Below, in pieces: positions 57,858-64,000 of a DNA stretch of 64,000 nucleotides. Source of the stretch: Pseudomonas sp. 21 (GTDB taxonomy: Bacteria > Pseudomonadota > Gammaproteobacteria > Pseudomonadales > Pseudomonadaceae); the NCBI RefSeq assembly GCF_000955805.1, contig NZ_JYOA01000004.1:300580-364579 (forward strand). The letters run 5' to 3'. The number at the start of each line of letters is the position of its first letter. The stretch's first letter is position 1. A program made the translations under genes and the position numbers. The notes beneath the pieces are model-generated. The model was not told the DNA's origin, ran no database searches, and saw only the letters and a program-made list of their open reading frames with translations.

Positions 57858-58796
57858 ATGAAAGCCGCGCAGTGGAACGAAGACATACGCCAACTCCAGC
57901 ATCTGCGCCTGTTCCAGAACGTGGCCGCGGGTCACCTGCAGCAATTGCTGAAGGATTTCCGTGCCTGTGAGCTGGAGCGCGGGGAAATCCTGCTGTCGCC
58001 CTTCAACCGCAACCACTTCCTTTATATGGTCCTCACCGGGCACCTGACGGTGTACCTGGGCTCGCTCGACAACCAGCCGGTCAGCACCCTGCATCCGGGC
58101 GACTGCGCCGGCGAGATCAGCTTCATCGACAGCGACCATCCCTCCGCCTACGTCGTCGCCAGCGAACCGACCACCGTGCTGCGCCTGCACCGCGAGGCGC
58201 TGATCGGTCTGTTCGAACACTCCCCGCAGGTGATGCAGAACCTGCTCTCGGTGCTCTGCGAGCGGGTCCGCGAGGGCAATCGGATCATTCTCGACACCGA
58301 GCAGAACGCCAACATCGATACCCTCACCGGGCTGTTCAACCGCCGCTGGCTGGAGCACATCTACGACCGCGAGAGCACGCGCTGCGCGTTCAACGAACAG
58401 CCCATGTGCATGCTCATGCTCGATGTCGACCACTTCAAGAACTACAACGACGAGCACGGCCACCTGGCCGGCGACTACGCGCTCTGCCTGGTCGCCCACA
58501 CCCTGCGCAGCCAGCTGCGGCCCAAGGACAGCATGGCGCGCTACGGCGGCGAGGAGTTCGTCATCCTCCTGCCGGAAATCGCCATCGAGGAGGCCCGGCG
58601 CATCGGTAACCGCCTGCGCCAGAGCCTGGAGCAGGTCGCCTCCTTCTATTCGCCGGTGGGCGTGCTGCCCGGCGTCACCGTGTCCCTGGGCCTGGCCGAG
58701 ATGGACATCCAGGAAAACCTGCCGAGCCTGATCCTGCGTGCCGACGGCGCCCTCTACCAGGCCAAGCAGAAAGGCCGCAACTGCCTCTGTGGCTGA
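57858..58796 (+). CDS. Diguanylate cyclase with N-terminal cyclic-nucleotide-binding domain
   Basis: 312 residues. Residues about 15-130 are a cNMP-binding (CAP_ED) barrel: LQHLRLFQNVAAGHLQQLL...GDCAGEISFIDSDHPSAYVVASEPTTVLRL. Residues about 150-310 are a GGDEF domain with intact GGEEF (RYGGEEFVILLPE) and an RxxD product-inhibition site (RPKD, five residues before GGEEF). It probably makes c-di-GMP, with cNMP as input. The start is uncertain: ATG 57780 or 57858. The latter leaves just the domain and is used here. Confidence 0.88.
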   Translation: MKAAQWNEDIRQLQHLRLFQNVAAGHLQQLLKDFRACELERGEILLSPFNRNHFLYMVLTGHLTVYLGSLDNQPVSTLHPGDCAGEISFIDSDHPSAYVVASEPTTVLRLHREALIGLFEHSPQVMQNLLSVLCERVREGNRIILDTEQNANIDTLTGLFNRRWLEHIYDRESTRCAFNEQPMCMLMLDVDHFKNYNDEHGHLAGDYALCLVAHTLRSQLRPKDSMARYGGEEFVILLPEIAIEEARRIGNRLRQSLEQVASFYSPVGVLPGVTVSLGLAEMDIQENLPSLILRADGALYQAKQKGRNCLCG

Positions 58797-58873
58797 GCCC
58801 AGCTTCCCTTCATCCGCCCTTCTGTTAGATTGCGCCCCAGCAAGAAAACCAATAACAAAGCTGGGAAGCTGAC

Positions 58874-60031
58874 ATGCGCAAATTGCCGATCGTCCTGATC
58901 GTCCTGCTGGCCGTTGGCCTGGGGATCTTCTTCAACCTGCCGGGCTACATGGACCGCAAGATGAACACCGTGGCCAGCCCGCCGCCCTACCCCGCCTCGC
59001 CCGAGGCCCAGGCGTTGCACCAGAGCCTGTTCGTCGCCGACCTGCACGACGACGCCCTGCTCTGGGACCGCGACTTGCTGGATCGCCACGACCACGGCCA
59101 CACCGACCTGCCACGCCTGCTCGAAGGTCACGTCGGCCTGCAGGTGTTCTCCACCGTCACCAAGACCCCGCGTGGCCTGAACTACGAAAGCAACAGCGCC
59201 GACAGCGACAACATCACCCCGCTGGTGATCGCCCAGCGCTGGCCGGCGCGCACCTGGAACAGCCTGCTCGAACGCGCGCTCTACCAGGGCGAACTGCTGG
59301 ACAAGGCTGCCGCCGGCAGCCAGGGCAAGCTCACCCTGGTGCGCAGCCGCGACGACCTCACCCGCTTCCTCGCCGCCTGGCAGAAAGACCCGAAACGCCT
59401 CGCCGCCGTGCTCGCCACCGAAGGCCTGCACCCGCTCGAAGGCAAGCTGGAGAACATCGACCGCCTGTACGACGCGGGTTTCCGCATCATGGGCCTGACC
59501 CACTTCTTCGACAACGAAGTCGGCGGCTCCGCCCACGGCCTGAAGAAAGGCGGGCTGACCGAGTTCGGCCGCGAGGTCATCCCGCGCCTGGAAGACAGGA
59601 AGATGCTGATCGACCTGGCCCACGCCTCGCGCCCGCTGATCGACGATGTGCTGGCGATCGCCAAGCGCCCGGTGATCGTTTCCCACACCGGCGTCGCCGG
59701 CACCTGCCCCGGCCCGCGCAACCTGACCGACGCCCACCTGCGCGGCATCGCCAACACCGGCGGGGTGATCGGCATCGGCTACTGGGACGGCGCGGTCTGC
59801 GAGACGTCGGTGGAGGCCATCGTCAAGGCCATGCGCTACGCCGCCGACAAGGTGGGCGTCGAGCACGTCGCGCTGGGCTCTGATTTTGACGGCGCGGTGA
59901 ATGCGCCCTTCGACACCACCGGCCTGGCACAGCTGACCCAGGGCCTGGCGAAGGCCGGTTTCAGCAACCAGGACATCGCCGCGATCATGGGCGGCAACGT
60001 GCGCCGGCTGCTGCTGGAGAGCCTTCCGTAG
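58874..60031 (+). CDS. Membrane-anchored M19 dipeptidase (renal dipeptidase-like)
   Basis: 385 residues with an N-terminal membrane anchor (RKLPIVLIVLLAVGLGIFF). Zinc-site residues: H-x-D in ADLHDDALL, Glu in ATEGLHPLEG, His in VSHTGVAG and Asp in GSDFDGAV. Hydrolyses dipeptides, including D-amino-acid ones, in the periplasm. Starts 77 bp after the GGDEF gene. Ends before rhlB, with a weak hairpin at about 60050-60078. Confidence 0.9.
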   Translation: MRKLPIVLIVLLAVGLGIFFNLPGYMDRKMNTVASPPPYPASPEAQALHQSLFVADLHDDALLWDRDLLDRHDHGHTDLPRLLEGHVGLQVFSTVTKTPRGLNYESNSADSDNITPLVIAQRWPARTWNSLLERALYQGELLDKAAAGSQGKLTLVRSRDDLTRFLAAWQKDPKRLAAVLATEGLHPLEGKLENIDRLYDAGFRIMGLTHFFDNEVGGSAHGLKKGGLTEFGREVIPRLEDRKMLIDLAHASRPLIDDVLAIAKRPVIVSHTGVAGTCPGPRNLTDAHLRGIANTGGVIGIGYWDGAVCETSVEAIVKAMRYAADKVGVEHVALGSDFDGAVNAPFDTTGLAQLTQGLAKAGFSNQDIAAIMGGNVRRLLLESLP

Positions 60032-60127
60032 CCCAAGTCAATAGGCAGAATGCCCGTGGCACTTCGCCCTGCGGGCATCTTGCATTACACTGGCGGCCGT
60101 TCATTCCTTAACCAACACGAGACAGCC

Positions 60128-61675
60128 GTGCTTAAAGCACTCAAGAAAATCTTCAGCAAGGGCGACGGCGAGCAACCCGTGGCCACGCCAGCGGCCCCCG
60201 CTCCCGCCGCAGAAAAGCCCGCCCAGAGCGGTGAACGACGTCCGCGCAAACCGCGCACCCCGCGCCCGGAAGGCGAATCCGCCGAGAAACCGGCCCGCGG
60301 CCCGAAGAGCGACAAACCCCGCGCCGAGCGTTCCGACAAAGCCGAACGCGGCGAAAAACGCGAACAGGCCGCCAAGGCCGACTCCACCACCGACAAGCCC
60401 CGCGAGCCCAGGGCTGACAAGCCGCGCCGCGAACGCAAGCCGCGCCCGCCGGTGGTGGACAACTGGAAGCTGGAAGACTTCGTGGTGGAGCCGGCCGAAG
60501 GCAAGACGCGTTTCCACGACTTCAACCTCGACCCGCGCCTGATGCACGCCATCCATGACCTGGGCTTCCCCTACTGCACGCCGATCCAGGCGCAGGTACT
60601 GGGCTTCACCCTGCGTGGCCAGGACGCCATCGGCCGCGCCCAGACCGGCACCGGCAAGACCGCGGCGTTCCTCATCTCGATCATCACCCAGCTGCTGCAG
60701 ACCCCGCCGCCGAAAGAGCGCTACATGGGCGAGCCGCGTGCGCTGATCATCGCGCCGACCCGCGAGCTGGTGGTGCAGATCGCCAACGATGCCATCGGCC
60801 TGGCCAAGTACACCGGCCTGAACGTCATGAGCTTCGTCGGCGGCATGGACTTCGACAAGCAGCTCAAGACCCTGGAATCGCGCTTCTGCGACATTCTCGT
60901 GGCCACCCCCGGTCGCCTGCTGGACTTCAACCAGCGCGGCGAGGTGCACCTGGACATGGTCGAGGTGATGGTGCTGGACGAAGCCGACCGCATGCTCGAC
61001 ATGGGCTTCATCCCGCAGGTCCGCCAGATCATCCGCCAGACCCCGTACAAGGGCGAGCGCCAGACCCTGCTGTTCTCCGCCACCTTCACCGACGACGTGA
61101 TGAACCTGGCCAAGCAGTGGACCGTCGATCCGGCCATCGTCGAGATCGAGCCGGAAAACGTCGCCAGCGATACCGTCGAACAGCATGTCTACGCCGTTGC
61201 CGGCAGCGACAAGTACAAGCTGCTGTACAACCTGATCGCGCAGAACGACTGGACCCGCGTGATGGTCTTCGCCAACCGCAAGGACGAAGTGCGGCGCATC
61301 GAGGAACGCCTGACCAAGGACGGCATCAGCGCCGCCCAGATGTCCGGCGACGTGCCGCAGCACAAGCGCATCAAGGTCCTGGAAGGCTTCCGTGAAGGCA
61401 AGATCCGCGTCCTGGTCGCCACCGACGTCGCCGGCCGCGGCATCCACGTCGACGGCATCAGCCACGTGATCAACTTCACCCTGCCCGAAGACCCGGACGA
61501 CTACGTGCACCGCATCGGCCGTACCGGCCGCGCCGGCAGCACCGGTACCTCCATCAGCTTCGCTGGCGAGGACGATGCCTTCGCCCTGCCGCCGATCGAG
61601 GAACTGCTGGGCCGCAAGATCAACTGCGAGATGCCGCCCACCGAGCTGCTCAAGCCGGTACCGCGCAAGCACTGA
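60128..61675 (+). CDS. rhlB: ATP-dependent RNA helicase RhlB
   Basis: DEAD-box helicase, in enterobacteria a degradosome partner of RNase E. Start GTG at 60128 ([12 protein letters not shown]), matching the known RhlB N-terminus, giving 515 residues. Residues about 10-105 are a long disordered Lys/Arg/Pro/Glu-rich extension. The helicase core then carries the Q motif (FPYCTPIQ), [30 protein letters not shown] (VLDEADRML), SAT and HRIGRTGR. The ATG upstream in frame at 60050 is less likely. Confidence 0.93.
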   Translation: MLKALKKIFSKGDGEQPVATPAAPAPAAEKPAQSGERRPRKPRTPRPEGESAEKPARGPKSDKPRAERSDKAERGEKREQAAKADSTTDKPREPRADKPRRERKPRPPVVDNWKLEDFVVEPAEGKTRFHDFNLDPRLMHAIHDLGFPYCTPIQAQVLGFTLRGQDAIGRAQTGTGKTAAFLISIITQLLQTPPPKERYMGEPRALIIAPTRELVVQIANDAIGLAKYTGLNVMSFVGGMDFDKQLKTLESRFCDILVATPGRLLDFNQRGEVHLDMVEVMVLDEADRMLDMGFIPQVRQIIRQTPYKGERQTLLFSATFTDDVMNLAKQWTVDPAIVEIEPENVASDTVEQHVYAVAGSDKYKLLYNLIAQNDWTRVMVFANRKDEVRRIEERLTKDGISAAQMSGDVPQHKRIKVLEGFREGKIRVLVATDVAGRGIHVDGISHVINFTLPEDPDDYVHRIGRTGRAGSTGTSISFAGEDDAFALPPIEELLGRKINCEMPPTELLKPVPRKH

Positions 61676-61707
61676 TCCGCCGCTGCACCAGCTTTCTGCT
61701 CCAAAAC

Positions 61708-61738
61708 AAGGCGAAGCCACCCGGCTTCGCCTTTTTTG
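61708..61738 (+). terminator. Rho-independent terminator of rhlB
   Basis: AAGGCGAAGCC-ACCC-GGCTTCGCCTT, an 11-bp stem with TTTTTT after it, 32 bp beyond the rhlB stop. Confidence 0.9.
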
Positions 61739-62008
61739 TTTCCATCGGCGTTACGTCCGGTGACGCCTCCTCCTCTCCCCCGCTGAAACCTACGCCGGTC
61801 CCCGCGCCAGAGCCTCGCGTTTTTCCCGCCGGACCCGCTGGGACGACCGTGCGGAATTCCCCGCAAACAATGGCACCGCGCCATCCCTGTCACGAAATCA
61901 GCCCCGCCCCGGCCATTTCTGCTCAGTTTTATTTACAGACGTAAAAAAATTCGCACGCTTCTTGCAAAGCACGCGAGAACAATTCCAAGAACTCGTCGGA
62001 ATCCTCCC
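61739..62008. other. Gene-free leader before the chemoreceptor
   Basis: About 270 bp between the rhlB terminator and the chemoreceptor. It holds the chemoreceptor promoter, but no convincing sigma-28 (FliA) or sigma-70 boxes were identified. The last 100 bp are relatively AT-rich (gtaaaaaaattcgc). Confidence 0.5.
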
Positions 62009-63967
62009 ATGCCCTTGCGCGCCAAACTTGCTCTGAGTTTCCTCTCGGTCGGCCTGATCCCCGTGCTGGTGATGGCCATCGTGGTCTATCTCCAGGCCAG
62101 CCGTGCCCTCGAAGAACAAAGCCTGAACGCCCTGGAGGCGGTCGCCAGCATCAAGCAGCGGCAACTGATGGACGCCTGGAAGGCCCGTAACGACCAGCTC
62201 AGCAGCCTCGCCACCAACCTGGGCAGCAACTACGCCGGGCTGGACAGCGAATCCCTGGTGACCACTGCCAACTACGACCGCCCGGTGTTCGAGAACTTCA
62301 TCAAGACCTTCGGCTACCGCGAGCTGCGCCTGGTGGCCGGCGACGGCAAAGTGGTGTTCAGCCTCGGCCGCGGCGTCGACTACCAGCAGAACATCGGTGA
62401 TCCGCAATGGCGCGACACCCCCTTCGGCAAATTCATCCGCACCGCGCTGGACAGCGGCAAGGCCAGCATCAGCGACCTGGAGCAGGCGCCCAACGACCAG
62501 CAGCCGGTGCAATGGCTGGCCGCGCCGATCAAGGACAACGGCAAGCTGCAGCTGCTGCTGGTGCTGGAACTGCCGCTCGCCTCGATCAACGAAGTCATGC
62601 AGAACCGCCAGGGCCTGGGCGACGACGGCGAGACCTACCTGGTCGGCGGCGACGGCAGCCTGCGCTCGGACTCGGTGCGCTTCGCCGACCACCACGTGCG
62701 TCGCGACAAGGAAAGCCCCACCGCCCTGCCTGGGCTGGCCATCGAGAAAGCCCTCGGCGGCGAACAGGGGCGTCTGTCCGAGGCCGGCCTGAGCAACGAG
62801 CCGGCGCTCAAATCCTTCGTCCCGCTGAACCTGGACGGCCTGCACTGGGCGCTGGTCGCGGAAATGGACCAGGCCCAGGCCTTTGCCCCGGTGCGCAAGC
62901 TGATGTGGCAAATCCTCGTGCTCGGCCTGCTGACCCTGCTCGGCGTCGCCGCCGGCACCTGGCTGGTCAGCCGCAGCGTGATGCGCCCGCTGGGCGGCGA
63001 GCCGGCCAGCATGGCCGCACTGGCCCAGCGCCTGGCCAGCGGCGAGCTGCGCCTGAGCGACGACGCCAGCGCCAGCAGCGGCCTGATGCAGGCCCTGCGC
63101 GAAATGACCACGGCCTGGCGCCAGGTGGTCGAACGCCTGCGCCAGGCCAGCGAGGCCGTGGGCGATGCCAGCGGCGACATCCTCGACGCCGCCGGGCGCA
63201 CCAGCCATCACCTCGACCAGCAGCAGGAAGCGCTGGAAATGGTGGTCAGCGCCGTCGACCAGATGGCCGCCACCGTGCAGGAAATCGCCGGCAGCGCCAG
63301 CCGCAGCGCCGACGGCAGTGCCGCCGCACGCCAGGCCTTCGTCGCCATGCAGGGCACCCTGCAGCACATGATCGGCCGCCAGGACCAGTTGCTGGTCGGG
63401 CTGCGCCAGGCCGACGGCGTGGTGCAGACCCTGGCCGGCGAGAGCCAGCAGATCGGCTCGGTGCTCGATGTGATCCGCTCCATCGCCGAGCAGACCAACC
63501 TGCTTGCCCTCAACGCCGCCATCGAAGCCGCTCGCGCCGGTGAGGCGGGCCGTGGTTTCGCCGTGGTCGCCGACGAAGTGCGCAGCCTCGCCCAGCGTAC
63601 CCGCAGCGCCACCGACGAGATCGTCGCCATCGTCGGCAGCCTCGGCGATTCTTCCATCCAGGCGCAGTCGAGCATGAGCGGCGCCAGCGAACAGGCCCAT
63701 ACCCTGGAGCAGGACACCCAGGCCGTGCTGGAAGCCCTCGGCGCGCTGGACGACTCGCTGCAGGGCGTGCACGCCATGGCCTTCCAGATCGCCGCCGCCG
63801 CCGAACAGCAGGCCGCGACGACCCAGGAAGTGAACCAGCACATGCACCGCCTGAGCGACATGACCGTGGAAAACCGCAAGACCGCCGCGCACACCCGCGA
63901 CTGCGGCGAGCACCTGCGCCGCGTGGCCGGCAGCCAGGAAGAGCTGGTGGCGCAGTTCAAACTGTAA
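62009..63967 (+). CDS. Methyl-accepting chemotaxis protein
   Basis: 652-residue transmembrane chemoreceptor. TM1 about 8-30, a periplasmic sensor of about 260 residues ([38 protein letters not shown], with a PAS/Cache-like core), TM2 about 308-330, a degenerate HAMP and a methylation/signalling domain. The hairpin tip is [38 protein letters not shown]. No C-terminal pentapeptide for CheR binding is seen (ends EELVAQFKL). Ligand unknown. Cluster of CheA/CheW genes not in the window. Confidence 0.93.
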   Translation: MPLRAKLALSFLSVGLIPVLVMAIVVYLQASRALEEQSLNALEAVASIKQRQLMDAWKARNDQLSSLATNLGSNYAGLDSESLVTTANYDRPVFENFIKTFGYRELRLVAGDGKVVFSLGRGVDYQQNIGDPQWRDTPFGKFIRTALDSGKASISDLEQAPNDQQPVQWLAAPIKDNGKLQLLLVLELPLASINEVMQNRQGLGDDGETYLVGGDGSLRSDSVRFADHHVRRDKESPTALPGLAIEKALGGEQGRLSEAGLSNEPALKSFVPLNLDGLHWALVAEMDQAQAFAPVRKLMWQILVLGLLTLLGVAAGTWLVSRSVMRPLGGEPASMAALAQRLASGELRLSDDASASSGLMQALREMTTAWRQVVERLRQASEAVGDASGDILDAAGRTSHHLDQQQEALEMVVSAVDQMAATVQEIAGSASRSADGSAAARQAFVAMQGTLQHMIGRQDQLLVGLRQADGVVQTLAGESQQIGSVLDVIRSIAEQTNLLALNAAIEAARAGEAGRGFAVVADEVRSLAQRTRSATDEIVAIVGSLGDSSIQAQSSMSGASEQAHTLEQDTQAVLEALGALDDSLQGVHAMAFQIAAAAEQQAATTQEVNQHMHRLSDMTVENRKTAAHTRDCGEHLRRVAGSQEELVAQFKL

Positions 63968-63983
63968 GCCGTCTGCTGCGCCC

Positions 63984-64000
63984 TGTAGGAGCGGGCCATG
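63984..64000 (+). repeat. REP unit, partial at window end
   Basis: tgtaggagcgggccatg, identical to the first 17 bases of the type B unit at 43462, cut by the window edge, after the chemoreceptor stop. Confidence 0.75.

Noticed and set aside
62009..63967. C-terminal CheR-binding pentapeptide in the chemoreceptor
   Set aside because: The protein ends EELVAQFKL; no xWxxF-type pentapeptide is seen.

Overview
The window is a high-GC chromosomal stretch of a Pseudomonas close to the P. aeruginosa / P. nitroreducens / P. citronellolis group. The evidence is gene content and order: queA-tgt-yajC-secD beside tRNA-Leu(CAA), lptF/lptG divergent from pepA-holC-valS, pcs next to an amino-acid ABC operon, then an esterase, an acyl-CoA synthetase and rhlB. 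Codon usage and the many 'agcgagcttgctcgcgaac'-type REP elements also fit. The species is an inference; no database was searched.

Layout. 1-3605 (minus): tRNA queuosine synthesis (queA, tgt) and Sec translocon accessory genes (yajC, secD, cut by the window edge). 3711-3796: tRNA-Leu with a near-consensus promoter. 3917-10028 (minus): a complete minor-pilin/tip-adhesin operon (pilE-pilV-pilW-pilX-pilY1-fimT order), followed by a very AT-rich gap. 10616-20804: a CSS-EAL phosphodiesterase, an RDD membrane protein, LptG/LptF, PepA, HolC, a small conserved protein and ValS. 20892-21528: a MntA/HepT-type toxin-antitoxin pair. 21618-35509: an accessory metabolic region with an M14 peptidase, a TPP enzyme with an SLC13 carrier, RlmF, an MFS/LysR pair, an isochorismatase-like hydrolase, a dienelactone hydrolase-NTF2 fusion, and a Dps with a histone H1-like tail. 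35655-40776 (minus): sbcD-sbcC with a translationally coupled AAC(6')-like acetyltransferase. 40911-50065: TAXI receptor, YejK, two GSTs, a GIY-YIG protein, a DUF4344 peptidase, a GlxA-type regulator and phosphatidylcholine synthase. 50390-54615 (minus): a full general L-amino-acid ABC transporter (aapJQMP). 55129-63967 (plus): esterase, acyl-CoA synthetase, a cNMP-GGDEF cyclase, a renal-dipeptidase homologue, RhlB and a chemoreceptor.

How the parts fit. Envelope and surface functions dominate: LPS export, Sec, pili, phosphatidylcholine and chemotaxis. Two c-di-GMP enzymes (one EAL, one GGDEF) sit in the same window as the pilus operon. No phage, integrase, transposase or CRISPR array was seen. 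No whole new system is clear. The best leads are the AAC(6')-SbcDC coupling, the histone-tailed Dps, the direct repeats before the GlxA regulator, and three inverted repeats in the aapJ-esterase intergenic region.
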